Assembly (NCBI GenBank): GCA_902727915.1
Contig: CACVAU010000033.1
Span: forward strand, 1 to 35,373
Length of the DNA stretch: 35,373 nucleotides
Direction of reading: 5' to 3'
From: an uncultured Sulfurovum sp.
GTDB taxonomy: Bacteria; Campylobacterota; Campylobacteria; Campylobacterales; Sulfurovaceae
A program made the translations under genes and the position numbers. Every line of letters starts with the position of its first letter. Within the stretch, counting starts at the first letter, position 1. Below, piece after piece: positions 1-10,548 of the stretch. The notes below the pieces were generated by a model, which was given only the letters and a program-made list of their open reading frames with translations, was not told the origin of the DNA and made no database searches.

Positions 1-430
1 CTTCCAATTCATTTTTACTTTTGAGTTGTTCAGATAAGTTTTGTTCTAAACTGGTAATTTTTTCTTTGGTTTCTGCTTCATACGCTCTGGCTTGTTTTTC
101 ACCTACGGTTGCCATGGTATTTACTTTATTTAACTGCGCTTCCAATTCATTTTTGAGCTTTTGCTCTTTTAATAAAGTTTTTTCATATTCAGATAAATTT
201 TCTTCTAAAGAAATTATTTTTTGTGCTGTTACTTCCTCATAGGCTCGAACCTGTTTTTCACCAAGGATTGCCATGCCTTCTACTTTGGCTAACTGTATGG
301 CTAATTGATTCTTTGACTGTTGCTCTTTGGCTAGATTTTTTTCTAAAGCTATAATCTTTTCTTCCGTCTCTTTTTCATACACTCGAGCCTGTTGTTCACC
401 AACAATTGCCATACCTTCTACTTTTGCCAA
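1..430 (-). repeat. Coding tandem repeat, three coiled-coil units
   Basis: Within the left-edge gene, unit 1 covers 293-430 (46 codons), unit 2 covers 134-292 (53 codons) and unit 3 covers 1-133 and continues out of the window. Each begins L-(A/N)-K-V and contains GE(K/Q)Q.R.YE and a K-I-x-x-L-E-x-N-L stretch. Units 1 and 2 differ in length by exactly 7 residues, one heptad, as expected for a coiled coil that gains or loses whole heptads. Confidence 0.8.
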
Positions 431-1483
431 TTGTTTCTCTAACGCAACTTCATTTTTTGAAATATTGATTTCTACTTCTTTTTCAAAAATAAGTGCTGGT
501 ACTTTAGGAACAGCTGGTGTTGCAGGAATCGTAGGCATAGTAATATTAGTCATCAGTCTTGATGCTGTTGCTTCATTATTAACTAAAAGTGTTTTTGCAA
601 CTTCTACTTTAATTACTTTAGGCTCATTAGGCTCTTCAGAAAAACTAATAGGTTTTACAATCTCAACAGTTTCTACTACTTCTAACTTAGAAACCTCAGG
701 CTTACTCACTCTATTTTCACTGCTATTACTTTCAGCTTCTACAATGGTGTCTAGTACTGCTGTAGTTGTTGTGTTAATATCTGTTTCAACAACTTCTGTC
801 ACTTTGATTACTTTAGCTACTTCACTAACTTTCACCTCAGTAATATTGCTTTCTTCTTTGAGTGTTTTATTGGCAATTTGCTCTAACTTAGAAACATTAT
901 GCTCATTCGAGGTACTTGTACTGTTAGTATCTGTTGGAAGAACTTCTGTAGTCTTCATAGTTTTAGCAGGTTCACTAACGTTCAACTCAGTAATATTACT
1001 TTCTTGTGTAAGTGTTTCACTGATATTTTGCGCTAACTTAGAAGCATTATTTTCGCTATGATTAGTATCTACGCTAACTGTTTCTCTAGTGTTTATTTCT
1101 TTAATAGGCTCTGACACTTCTATTTGACTATTATTACTTTCCGATAGACTAACCCTAGTTATTGGAGTAAGTACTTCATCTTTAGAGGGTTCTGTATTAT
1201 TAAGCTCTTTAGAAACATCCTTGACATCAAGCTTCTCAATCGGCTCAGAGATAAGTTTTGAAACAACTACCTCATCTTTAGTTTTTTCAACAGAAGCATT
1301 TACCTGAGAAACAGCCAACGTTTTCTCTTTAAGTGTCTCATTTTGATCACTTTCCCCTTCGAGTACTGACGACTCTGCTACCTTTTCATGCTTATCAACA
1401 GACTTACTTGTCTCTTTTTTCCCTGAACTAAAAAGAAACATTATCAATATCAAAGTAAATGCAATAATTGCTGTGTGTACCAT
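1..1483 (-). CDS. Membrane-anchored coiled-coil repeat protein, 3' end beyond the window
   Basis: This is an open reading frame of 494 codons that begins at the ATG at 1483 and leaves the left edge without a stop. A GGAGAG ribosome binding site at 1490-1495 and a TATAAT box further upstream support the start. The first ~17 residues (MVHTAIIAFTLILIMFLF) form one hydrophobic segment, most likely a membrane anchor. Residues ~20-330 are rich in Ser, Thr, Glu, Asn and Lys and include a 50-residue repeat built around SKLxQ...ESNITE...VSExAK. From residue 352 there are three coiled-coil-like units, each starting with a variant of LAKVEGMAIVGE. I do not recognise a family. The pattern (N-terminal anchor, disordered linker, long helix) suits an envelope-spanning or scaffolding protein, but that is inference. 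The opposite strand also carries long open frames here; they are shadows, because only the minus frame has a good start and protein-like repeats. Confidence 0.8.
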   Translation of the reverse strand, partial: MVHTAIIAFTLILIMFLFSSGKKETSKSVDKHEKVAESSVLEGESDQNETLKEKTLAVSQVNASVEKTKDEVVVSKLISEPIEKLDVKDVSKELNNTEPSKDEVLTPITRVSLSESNNSQIEVSEPIKEINTRETVSVDTNHSENNASKLAQNISETLTQESNITELNVSEPAKTMKTTEVLPTDTNSTSTSNEHNVSKLEQIANKTLKEESNITEVKVSEVAKVIKVTEVVETDINTTTTAVLDTIVEAESNSSENRVSKPEVSKLEVVETVEIVKPISFSEEPNEPKVIKVEVAKTLLVNNEATASRLMTNITMPTIPATPAVPKVPALIFEKEVEINISKNEVALEKQLAKVEGMAIVGEQQARVYEKETEEKIIALEKNLAKEQQSKNQLAIQLAKVEGMAILGEKQVRAYEEVTAQKIISLEENLSEYEKTLLKEQKLKNELEAQLNKVNTMATVGEKQARAYEAETKEKITSLEQNLSEQLKSKNELE

Positions 1484-1511
1484 TTTATTCTCTCCATTAA
1501 TTTTTGACTTG

Positions 1512-1517
1512 ATTATA
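1512..1517 (-). promoter_or_regulatory. Candidate -10 box for the left-edge coiled-coil gene
   Basis: A perfect TATAAT reads on the minus strand 28 bases before the ATG at 1483, which allows a short leader containing the GGAGAG site. No convincing -35 hexamer is visible, as is common for sigma-70 promoters in Campylobacterota. The NFACT gene diverges from the other side of this 92-base intergenic region. Confidence 0.45.
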
Positions 1518-1575
1518 GGTAAATTTCGTTAATATTCCACTTGATATAAAAAACTAATTGAGATAGGAGAACAGT

Positions 1576-2919
1576 ATGCAGTATTTTGAACTTTTAGAAA
1601 CATCTCAATTCTTCTCAACGTTTACGTTCATTTCCCGTGCTAGGCGTATTGAGAACAATACCATTGAACTCTCTTTCAACAAAGAACATAGCTATTTTTT
1701 TAATATGACAAGAGGTAACAGCTTCATTTATAAAAATAATTCAAAGCGTCCCATACAGAGTTTTAATGCACCTTTTGACAAACTTTTACATACTTTAGTC
1801 TCTTCAGCCACCATTCTGAATATTGAAGTTCCCAAAAATGAAAGGGTTTTACGCTTAACTTTAGCACCTAAATCTGCTTATAAAGAGCAAAAAATATGTT
1901 TACAATTTGAGTTTACAGGACGACATACCAATGCCATTTTAATTGATGAAAATGAGACAACCATAGAAGCATTACGTCACATAGATGCTAATGCTTCCTT
2001 CCGTGTTATTCGTCCAGGTATTGAACTTTTAGCAATCCCTCCTTTTACACGTACTGAAGAAATTTATGATTTGGGAAACATTGAAGCTTACTTAGAGCAA
2101 AAATATCTTGATTTTGAAAAAAATCGTGTTCAAAATATTAAAAAACAAAAACTCTTAAGTGTCCAAAAAAAACAAGAAAAGCTACAAAAGCTTTTAAACA
2201 AACTACCCAATGTTCAAGACTTAGAAAAAGCAATGAAAACCTACCAAAATTATGGAAACATCATTTTGGCAAACCTTTATCAAATCAAGCCTTATGACAA
2301 AACACTTAAAACCTATGACTTTGAAGGTAATGCAATAACGATTAAACTACCTAAAGGAATTTTACCTAACCGTATAAGCGAATACTTTTTTAACCAAGGT
2401 AAACGTGCTAAGTCAAAAAGTAAAAACATTCATATTGAAGAGGAAAATCTACGTACTAAACATGAGTTTTATAGTAATATGTACCATGCCATTGAACAAG
2501 CCAAAGAGAGTATGGAACTTGAACTCTTAGTACCTAAAAAAGGCAAATCTCAACGTAAAAAAGAAAAAATTAAAGAGTGTGAACTTTTTTGGATAGATGA
2601 CTATAAAGTTCTAATAGGACGAAATGCAAAAGAAAATCAAGCCCTACTTAAAATTGCCAAATCAAATGATATTTGGATGCACATTCGGGATATTCCTTCC
2701 TCTCATCTTATTATTAAAACAGACAAACAAAATTTACCTGAAATGGTTATCAAGAAAGCTGCTAAACTCTGTGTAGACTTTTCTCTGACACAGGCTGGTG
2801 ATTATGATGTAGATTACTGTAAACGTCGTTTTGTCAAAATACAAGAAGGCTCCTCTGTTGAATATGATAAGTATCAGACCATTCGTGTACGAAAAGAGGG
2901 AATTGAGATACGAGAATAA
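1576..2919 (+). CDS. NFACT family protein (RqcH/FbpA-like)
   Basis: This 447-residue protein has the layout of the NFACT family (RqcH, Tae2/NEMF, 'fibronectin-binding protein A'): an N-terminal NFACT-N domain, a Lys/Glu-rich coiled-coil middle (~165-225), and a C-terminal NFACT-R (DUF814) domain. The last is marked by NDIWMHIRDIPSSHLIIKT near residues 364-382, close to the family D-I-W-x-H-x-(R/K)-D-x-P-x-S-H signature. RqcH proteins bind the obstructed 50S subunit carrying peptidyl-tRNA and add C-terminal alanine tails in ribosome quality control. At about 450 residues this member is shorter than Bacillus RqcH (~570), so tailing activity is not certain. Start: AGGAGA at 1565-1570, five bases before the ATG. 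It stands alone between two promoters and is probably monocistronic. Confidence 0.88.
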   Translation: MQYFELLETSQFFSTFTFISRARRIENNTIELSFNKEHSYFFNMTRGNSFIYKNNSKRPIQSFNAPFDKLLHTLVSSATILNIEVPKNERVLRLTLAPKSAYKEQKICLQFEFTGRHTNAILIDENETTIEALRHIDANASFRVIRPGIELLAIPPFTRTEEIYDLGNIEAYLEQKYLDFEKNRVQNIKKQKLLSVQKKQEKLQKLLNKLPNVQDLEKAMKTYQNYGNIILANLYQIKPYDKTLKTYDFEGNAITIKLPKGILPNRISEYFFNQGKRAKSKSKNIHIEEENLRTKHEFYSNMYHAIEQAKESMELELLVPKKGKSQRKKEKIKECELFWIDDYKVLIGRNAKENQALLKIAKSNDIWMHIRDIPSSHLIIKTDKQNLPEMVIKKAAKLCVDFSLTQAGDYDVDYCKRRFVKIQEGSSVEYDKYQTIRVRKEGIEIRE

Positions 2920-2947
2920 AGCTTAGCTTAAATATAAAAGCCCATTA

Positions 2948-2956
2948 TGGTATAAT
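2948..2956 (+). promoter_or_regulatory. Extended -10 promoter for the cdsA-dxr-tsaD run
   Basis: TGGTATAAT matches the extended -10 consensus (TGnTATAAT) and lies 29 bases before the cdsA ATG. No clear -35 is needed for this class. It is the only strong promoter-like sequence before a run of overlapping or nearly abutting genes (cdsA to tsaD), so it probably drives all five. Confidence 0.6.
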
Positions 2957-2984
2957 AAATACTATATATATTGAGGGTTAACAT

Positions 2985-3752
2985 ATGAAATTTATAACTG
3001 ATAATATCGAACGTTGGGTAACAGGAATTGCCCTACTTGCCACAACCATTATGATTGGTCTCATTGACAATTATTTTGTAATGTGGCTTTATTTAGGATT
3101 TTTTTACTTTAAAGGCTTTGATGAAGCCATCAAACTGTTTGGAATTCAAAGAAAATCACCTTATACTTATGCCATTATTATCTGGTTAGTTGCCTACTTC
3201 TACCCAAACCCTGATGATTTATTTTTCATAATGGCTATTTTCTTTGGTTCAAAATTAGCCTATACCCAAGAGCATATTAAGAAAAAACTACTTATTCCAT
3301 TTCTTTACCCTGTCAGTGGTTTTCTTTTCATGTTGGTACTTTACCGTGACTTTGGTATCAACTTTATGCTTTGGTTACTTATTATTGTTGCCATAACAGA
3401 TACGGCTGCTTACTTTGTTGGAAAAAGTATAGGAAAAACACCTTTCTCTCCTACTTCTCCCAACAAAACACTGGAAGGTGTTATAGGAGGAATTACCTTT
3501 GCCATGGTTGCTGGTGCTATTACTGGATACTTTATGGAATTGGTACCATCCTTTTTTGATGCCCTCATTATCTCATTTTTAACAGCTACAGCCTCAATAT
3601 TCGGAGATCTATTTGAAAGCTACATCAAACGTGAAGCTGGGGTAAAAGATTCAGGAACACTTTTACCAGGACATGGAGGGGTACTCGATAGACTAGATGG
3701 GTATCTCTTTGGTTCGATTATTATGCTTATTGCCCTTAGAGCCTTTTTATAA
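2985..3752 (+). CDS. cdsA: Phosphatidate cytidylyltransferase
   Basis: CdsA makes CDP-diacylglycerol from CTP and phosphatidic acid at the inner membrane, the branch point of phospholipid synthesis. The 255-residue protein has about seven hydrophobic segments. Its C-terminal third carries the family signature: a K-R-E-A-G-V-K-D-S-G start, then L-L-P-G-H-G-G-V-L-D-R-L-D-G (about residues 220-240), which holds the catalytic and metal-binding Asp residues. An upstream SPNKTLEG segment is also typical. Start: GAGGG at 2973-2977, seven bases before the ATG. The stop and the dxr start overlap as TAATG, so the two are translationally coupled, an arrangement I associate with Campylobacterota. Confidence 0.95.
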   Translation: MKFITDNIERWVTGIALLATTIMIGLIDNYFVMWLYLGFFYFKGFDEAIKLFGIQRKSPYTYAIIIWLVAYFYPNPDDLFFIMAIFFGSKLAYTQEHIKKKLLIPFLYPVSGFLFMLVLYRDFGINFMLWLLIIVAITDTAAYFVGKSIGKTPFSPTSPNKTLEGVIGGITFAMVAGAITGYFMELVPSFFDALIISFLTATASIFGDLFESYIKREAGVKDSGTLLPGHGGVLDRLDGYLFGSIIMLIALRAFL

Positions 3753-4825
3753 TGAACAGCATAGTTCTCTTAGGTTCTACAGGCTCTATTGGGGTTAATA
3801 CTCTCATAGTCGCTAAACGTTACAACATACAGGTAGAAGCACTTGTAGCTGGAAAAAGCATAGACTTACTCAACCAACAAATAGCTGAATACAATCCTAA
3901 GTATGTTGCCATTGCTGATGTAAATGATAGAGAAAAAGTACAACATAAAAATGTCTTCTGTGCTGCTGAAGGAATTATAGAATTACTTGAACATACTTCC
4001 AGTCCTCTTGTTGTTAACTCACTGGTTGGCTATGCTGGGTTAGCTCCTACCCTTAAAGCCATTGAACTAGGACGTAAAGTTGCCCTTGCGAACAAAGAGT
4101 CATTGGTGGTAGCTGGTGAGTTCATAGACATGTCCCAAATCGTTCCCATAGACTCTGAACACTTTGGACTGTGGTACCTCATGGGTGAACGACCGTTCTC
4201 TAAGCTCTATGTAACTGCTTCAGGTGGTGCTTTACGTGACTGGGACTTAGCTGACATGCAAAAAGCCACTTTTTCACAAGCACTTAAACATCCTAACTGG
4301 TCAATGGGTGCAAAAATCACCATTGACTCTGCGACAATGACCAACAAACTTTTTGAACTACTCGAAGCCAAATGGCTTTTTGGTACTTCTGATATTGATG
4401 CTGTTATTGAAAAAAAATCCATTATCCATGCTTTAGCTGAGTTCAAAGATGGCTCAACCACAGCACACTTCGCTGGTGTCGACATGAAACTCCCCATTGC
4501 TTTTGCGCTAAGAGGAAAAGTTGAAGAAGAAATTTTACCTCCTGTCAATTTACTTGAAATTGGTGCTTTAGAGTTCTTGCCCATAGAAGCTGAACGTTAC
4601 CCAATATGGGAAATAAAACAACACCTACTGGATAACCCTCATTTAGGTGTCATCGTCAATGCAGCCAATGAAGAAGCCATTAAAAAGTTTGAACGAGATG
4701 AATGTGACTTCTTTGGTATGGGTAAAATGGTTTTAGATGCTTACCAAATGTTTGAACATGTAAGGGCTAATGACATTCAAGATATTATTAAAATTGACAA
4801 AGAGATAAGAGCTTATGTCAAATAA
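3752..4825 (+). CDS. dxr: 1-deoxy-D-xylulose 5-phosphate reductoisomerase
   Basis: Dxr (IspC) converts DXP to 2-C-methyl-D-erythritol 4-phosphate with NADPH, the committed step of the MEP isoprenoid pathway, which also feeds undecaprenyl phosphate for the polysaccharide genes to the right. The 357-residue protein begins with the nucleotide-binding LLGSTGSIG loop (residues ~5-13). It has the ANKESLV segment, the metal-binding VPIDSEH motif, the SGGALRD substrate loop and the TIDSATMTNKLFE block of the family. The length is slightly short for the family (~380-400) but normal for Campylobacterota. The start overlaps the cdsA stop (TAATG) and the 3' end overlaps the next gene by 11 bases. Confidence 0.96.
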   Translation: MNSIVLLGSTGSIGVNTLIVAKRYNIQVEALVAGKSIDLLNQQIAEYNPKYVAIADVNDREKVQHKNVFCAAEGIIELLEHTSSPLVVNSLVGYAGLAPTLKAIELGRKVALANKESLVVAGEFIDMSQIVPIDSEHFGLWYLMGERPFSKLYVTASGGALRDWDLADMQKATFSQALKHPNWSMGAKITIDSATMTNKLFELLEAKWLFGTSDIDAVIEKKSIIHALAEFKDGSTTAHFAGVDMKLPIAFALRGKVEEEILPPVNLLEIGALEFLPIEAERYPIWEIKQHLLDNPHLGVIVNAANEEAIKKFERDECDFFGMGKMVLDAYQMFEHVRANDIQDIIKIDKEIRAYVK

Positions 4826-5354
4826 AACCCTTATTTTGCATGGTTGGGGAGGCTCTGATGCACCCCATTGGCAAGCAGAACTTGCAGCAGAGATTGCTAA
4901 AAACTATGGAGTAGTCTCTTTTCCTCTTTTAGATAACTGTCACTTTCCTTCTAAAAATAGATGGGTAAAACAAGTTCAAGAAATTCTCAAAGAATTCAAG
5001 CCAGATACCGTCATTTGTCATTCTTTAGCAAATACGTTGTGGTTTTGGTTATGTCAAGAAAAGCTAGAAACAGTTGAAAGACTTTTTATGGTTTCTCCTC
5101 CAAGTCTTAGTACAGATGAAACAACCATTAAAACTTTTTTCCCTTGTAAAATACCTAGCAACATCTATGCAAAAGAAGTTCACATGATTGTCTCAGACAA
5201 TGACCCATGGGTTCAGCTAGATGAGGCAGAAAGTATTGCTAAAAGCATTAATGCTTCTTATACGGTTGTTAACAATGCAGGACATATTAACACTGATTCT
5301 GGGCATGGAAAGTGGGAAATGATAGAAGAGATGGTATTCAAGAAAAACGCATGA
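4815..5354 (+). CDS. Small alpha/beta hydrolase, RBBP9/YdeN type
   Basis: This 179-residue protein resembles the RBBP9/YdeN family of small serine hydrolases. It opens with LILHGWGGSDAPHWQ, a typical first strand and oxyanion loop. The nucleophile elbow reads CHSLAN, with Ser near residue 75 in place of the usual GxSxG. The acid is probably the Asp in SDNDPWV, and the His is in NNAGHIN near the C-terminus, giving a complete Ser-Asp-His triad. The physiological substrate is unknown for this family. It lies between dxr and a LolA-like gene, overlapping both (11 bases before, ATGA after), so it is co-translated with envelope-lipid genes. A link to envelope metabolism is inference only. Confidence 0.85.
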   Translation: MSNKTLILHGWGGSDAPHWQAELAAEIAKNYGVVSFPLLDNCHFPSKNRWVKQVQEILKEFKPDTVICHSLANTLWFWLCQEKLETVERLFMVSPPSLSTDETTIKTFFPCKIPSNIYAKEVHMIVSDNDPWVQLDEAESIAKSINASYTVVNNAGHINTDSGHGKWEMIEEMVFKKNA

Positions 5355-6259
5355 AACCTCTTTTTATGAAACTTATAATTTTACTCTTTACTTCCCTTCC
5401 TCTCTTGGCAATAACAGCCACAGAAATAGCTCAAAATGCTTACAATGTAAATCATTCTCTTTATGTTAAAAATATTATGATTAAGAAAAAAAAGAGAGCA
5501 ATGATTACTGTTATTGGTCGACTACCAAATAAAGCACCTCGCATAACTCGACTAGAACGTTTTTTTTCAACAGAGTTTGACAAAAGCAACATTGAGTCAA
5601 AAGACTTGGTTATTATCCGTTCTGGTGCATTAAAAGGCTTGGGTGTACTTATGACAGCTTATACTGACACTACAAAGTCTCATGAATACCTCATGTGGCT
5701 ACCTGCCCTACGTAAAGTAAGACGCATGGCAGAACCAAAAGATGCTGGTTTAGGTGCTGGAGACATTGCCTTTCTAGAAGATGCAAAACTAAGACGCTTC
5801 AATGAAGAATCTTATGAATTGTTAGAAACAAAAAAAATGGATTTAGACCTAAAGATGATGCCTTATGAAACAAATGAATTTGGTAGTATTAGCAAGTCAA
5901 TACCTTATCAAAAAAGTACGATATTGGCAGATAAAGAAATACACATTATCAAAAGTACTTATAAAGATAAAGACCATTGGTATGACTACCGTATCTCTTA
6001 TATTGACACAGTATCTTTTACCAATTATATTAGTGACTATTACAAAGATGGAAAACTTATTAAAAATGTCTATCGTCATTGGATTCCATTAGAAGGTCAA
6101 GCAGACCCAAAAGCAAAAATTTGGTATTACTGGTATGGTAAAGATGTAAATACTGGCTATGAAATGGTGACTTATATTCCTCAAAAATTCATAAAAGTTA
6201 ATGAAGAAGTAAAAAAATCATTCTGGAGTGAACGCACTTTACAAAAGATTAAAAGATAA
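5351..6259 (+). CDS. LolA-like outer membrane lipoprotein-sorting protein
   Basis: The protein is secreted: MKPLFMKLIILLFTSLPLLA is a clear Sec signal peptide. The mature part resembles the LolA-like 'outer membrane lipoprotein-sorting protein' family (PF17131), with the landmarks YLMWLPALRKVRRM and a later GAGDIAFLEDAKLRRF, corresponding to the family W-L-P-x-x-R-(K/R)-V-R-R and G-x-D-x-x-x-x-D segments. Such proteins are periplasmic and often work with RND-type lipid transporters; the exact cargo is not known. The reading frame is open from 5312, but that extension lies wholly inside the hydrolase gene and would bury the signal peptide. The ATG at 5351, overlapping the hydrolase stop as ATGA, is the better start; 5369 is also possible. 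About 302 residues. Confidence 0.83.
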   Translation: MKPLFMKLIILLFTSLPLLAITATEIAQNAYNVNHSLYVKNIMIKKKKRAMITVIGRLPNKAPRITRLERFFSTEFDKSNIESKDLVIIRSGALKGLGVLMTAYTDTTKSHEYLMWLPALRKVRRMAEPKDAGLGAGDIAFLEDAKLRRFNEESYELLETKKMDLDLKMMPYETNEFGSISKSIPYQKSTILADKEIHIIKSTYKDKDHWYDYRISYIDTVSFTNYISDYYKDGKLIKNVYRHWIPLEGQADPKAKIWYYWYGKDVNTGYEMVTYIPQKFIKVNEEVKKSFWSERTLQKIKR

Positions 6260-6268
6260 AGAAAAAAT

Positions 6269-7282
6269 ATGATACTAAGCATAGAATCAAGCTGTGATGA
6301 CAGCTCAATAGCCATAACAAAAATAGAAAACAACGAATTAATATTTCACAAGAAAATAAGTCAAGAAAAAGAACATGCCTGTTATGGAGGTGTGGTTCCT
6401 GAACTGGCTTCTCGTTTACATGCCATAGACTTACCCAATATATTAGAAGATGCTAAACCCTACTTAAATGATTTAACAGCTGTCGCTGTGACCAATCAAC
6501 CTGGGCTTTCAGTCACCCTCTTAGAAGGGATAGCCATGGCAAAAACTATTGCTGTAAGTAAAAATATTCCTCTTATTCCTGTTCATCATTTAAAAGGTCA
6601 TATCTATTCACTTTTTATTGGGAAAGAGGCTATTTTACCTCTACTAGTATTACTTATTTCTGGTGGGCATACACAAATCATTCGTGTTGAGAGTTTAGAA
6701 AAGATGACCATACTTGCTACAAGCATTGATGACTCTGTGGGTGAAAGTTTTGATAAGACTGCTAAAATGATGGGGCTAGGTTACCCTGGTGGACCAATCA
6801 TTGAAAAACTTGCCCTTAAAGGCGATGAAAATGCCTTTGACCTCCCTGTTCCATTAAGAAACTCCAAACTCATCGCATTTTCACTCTCTGGGCTTAAAAA
6901 TGCTGTTCGTTTAACCATCCAATCATTAGGTGGAGCAGAAAAGTTAACAGAAGAAAATAAAGCTGATATAGCAGCCTCTTTTCAAAAAGCTGTTAAACAA
7001 CATCTTTTACAAAAAAGTAAAAAAATATTTACAGAAGAAAACATAAAAGATTTTGCCATTGTGGGTGGTGCTTCTGCAAATTTATATATTCGTCAAGGGT
7101 ATGAAGAACTTTGTAGAGAATTCAGAAAGGAATTACATACAGCTCCCTTAAAATTTTGTTCTGATAACGCAGCCATGATAGGTCGATATGCTGTTGAAGC
7201 TTATAAAAAAAATCTTTTTATTGACCCTTATGAAATTGATGTAATTCATACAAAAAAACGGCAAAATGGAACACTTTTATAA
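6269..7282 (+). CDS. tsaD: tRNA N6-adenosine threonylcarbamoyltransferase
   Basis: TsaD (Kae1/YgjD/Gcp) transfers the threonylcarbamoyl group to A37 of ANN-decoding tRNAs, working with TsaB, TsaC and TsaE. The 337-residue protein has the ASKHA fold landmarks: an N-terminal [10 protein letters not shown], the metal-binding HHLKGH motif at residues 106-111 (H107 and H111 bind the metal), LISGGHTQI, and [19 protein letters not shown]. The C-terminal GGASAN and CSDNAAMIG blocks are also present. It follows the LolA-like gene by 9 bases with only a weak A-rich ribosome binding site. It probably ends the cdsA transcription unit, since a hairpin overlaps its stop codon and gyrB has its own leader. 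Confidence 0.96.
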   Translation: MILSIESSCDDSSIAITKIENNELIFHKKISQEKEHACYGGVVPELASRLHAIDLPNILEDAKPYLNDLTAVAVTNQPGLSVTLLEGIAMAKTIAVSKNIPLIPVHHLKGHIYSLFIGKEAILPLLVLLISGGHTQIIRVESLEKMTILATSIDDSVGESFDKTAKMMGLGYPGGPIIEKLALKGDENAFDLPVPLRNSKLIAFSLSGLKNAVRLTIQSLGGAEKLTEENKADIAASFQKAVKQHLLQKSKKIFTEENIKDFAIVGGASANLYIRQGYEELCREFRKELHTAPLKFCSDNAAMIGRYAVEAYKKNLFIDPYEIDVIHTKKRQNGTLL

Positions 7283-7296
7283 TAAGAAGCTTATTA
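7280..7296 (+). terminator. Possible weak terminator after tsaD
   Basis: TAATAAG, loop AAG and CTTATTA form a 7-bp stem that includes the tsaD stop codon, followed by ACACTTTTT. The stem is AT-rich, so termination would be inefficient; some read-through into gyrB is possible. Confidence 0.35.
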
Positions 7297-7319
7297 ACAC
7301 TTTTTAACCAGAATTACGC

Positions 7320-7325
7320 TAAAAT
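7320..7325 (+). promoter_or_regulatory. Candidate -10 box for gyrB
   Basis: TAAAAT lies 35 bases before the gyrB ATG, after the tsaD hairpin. The match is five of six to the consensus and the -35 region is not convincing, so this is tentative. The gyrB ribosome binding site GGAG is at 7352-7355. Confidence 0.35.
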
Positions 7326-7342
7326 AGGCACGATTTTAATAA

Positions 7343-9676
<2,334 letters not shown>

Positions 9677-9691
9677 CCTCTTTAATGCTAA

Positions 9692-9711
9692 GGTGTGATT
9701 TTTATCACACC
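9692..9711. terminator. Perfect hairpin between convergent gyrB and galU
   Basis: GGTGTGAT, a TTTT loop, and ATCACACC form a perfect 8-bp stem in the 47-base gap between the ends of gyrB and galU. The position between convergent genes suggests a shared bidirectional terminator. Neither strand has a strong T-run immediately after the stem, so it may act only as a pause or an mRNA 3'-end stabiliser. Confidence 0.5.
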
Positions 9712-9723
9712 CACAAAACCTAC

Positions 9724-10548
9724 CTATTTACTTTTACTATAAAACCAATTTGTTGCTTCAACAAATCCATCTACTGACCCACAATCAAAACGTTTACCTT
9801 TAAACTTAAAGGCAATAACTTTACCCTCTTTTGCTTGTTTTAAAAGAGCATCAGTAATCTGAATCTCTCCACCTTTCCCAGGCTTCGTTTTACGTAAAAC
9901 ATCAAAAATATCAGGTGTTAAAATATAACGCCCAATAATTGCTAAGTTACTTGGTGCATCTTTTGGATCAGGCTTTTCAACCATATCAGTAATCCTATAA
10001 GTATCATCACTACCATCAACTAATTTTCCAGCAATAACACCATATTTATGCGTTTGATCCATTGGTACCTCTTCAATGGCTACAACTGAACATTGATACT
10101 TCTCATAAACCTCACTCATTTGCTCTAAAACACCTTTATTTTCATTATGACATAAATCATCTGCTAAAATAACAGCAAAAGGTTCATTACCAATAAGTGT
10201 TTCTCCTGTTAAGATAGCATGACCTAAGCCTTTCATCTCTATTTGGCGTGTATATGAAAAAGTACATTGAGAAATAAGTGAACGAATTTCAGTCAATAAT
10301 GTCTCTTTACTTCCCCCTTTAATTTGATGTTCAAGTTCATAAGAGATATCGAAATGATCCTCAATTGCCCGTTTACCACGTCCACTTACTATCGCCATTG
10401 TTTTAATACCAGCATCAACAGCCTCTTCTACACCATATTGAATTAATGGCTTCGTTAATATTGGCAACATCTCTTTTGGTGTTGCCTTGGTTGCAGGAAG
10501 AAACCTTGTTCCGTAACCTGCTGCTGGAAATAAACATTTTCTTATCAT
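9724..10548 (-). CDS. galU: UTP-glucose-1-phosphate uridylyltransferase
   Basis: GalU makes UDP-glucose from glucose-1-phosphate and UTP, a precursor for surface glycans. The 274-residue protein starts MIRKCLFPAAGYGTRFLPATKATPKEML, the nucleotide-binding signature of bacterial GalU, and continues with LTKPLIQYGVEEAVDAGI. It keeps the EMKGLGHAI and VILADDL segments for uridine and sugar binding and the VEKPDP motif. The ATG at 10548 overlaps the pgi stop by 4 bases, so the two are coupled. It is the last gene of the mutase-pgi-galU operon, whose three enzymes interconvert hexose phosphates and activate glucose for the nearby polysaccharide locus. Confidence 0.95.
   Translation of the reverse strand: MIRKCLFPAAGYGTRFLPATKATPKEMLPILTKPLIQYGVEEAVDAGIKTMAIVSGRGKRAIEDHFDISYELEHQIKGGSKETLLTEIRSLISQCTFSYTRQIEMKGLGHAILTGETLIGNEPFAVILADDLCHNENKGVLEQMSEVYEKYQCSVVAIEEVPMDQTHKYGVIAGKLVDGSDDTYRITDMVEKPDPKDAPSNLAIIGRYILTPDIFDVLRKTKPGKGGEIQITDALLKQAKEGKVIAFKFKGKRFDCGSVDGFVEATNWFYSKSK

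Noticed and set aside
1..430. Regularly spaced similar sequences that might be a CRISPR or intergenic repeat array
   Set aside because: The repeats are imperfect, are spaced by whole codons (138 and 159 bases) and translate into a conserved coiled-coil motif, so they are coding repeats.
21..1061. Two open frames on the plus strand (21-242 and 327-1061) rich in Ser, Leu and Val
   Set aside because: They lie antisense to the minus-strand coiled-coil gene, which has a ribosome binding site, a promoter box and coherent repeats. Their composition is what a Glu/Lys/Thr-rich gene gives on the other strand.
4207..4584. 125-codon open frame on the minus strand
   Set aside because: It lies entirely within dxr, whose motifs are complete on the plus strand; no ribosome binding site or recognisable product.
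5312..5350. Upstream extension of the LolA-like protein by 13 residues
   Set aside because: It is inside the hydrolase gene in another frame and would place charged residues before a clear signal peptide; the ATGA overlap at 5351 is the normal coupling pattern.
9692..9711. GGTGTGAT/ATCACACC palindrome as a CRP/FNR-type operator
   Set aside because: It lies between the 3' ends of two convergent genes, where an operator would have no promoter to control; a hairpin role is more likely.
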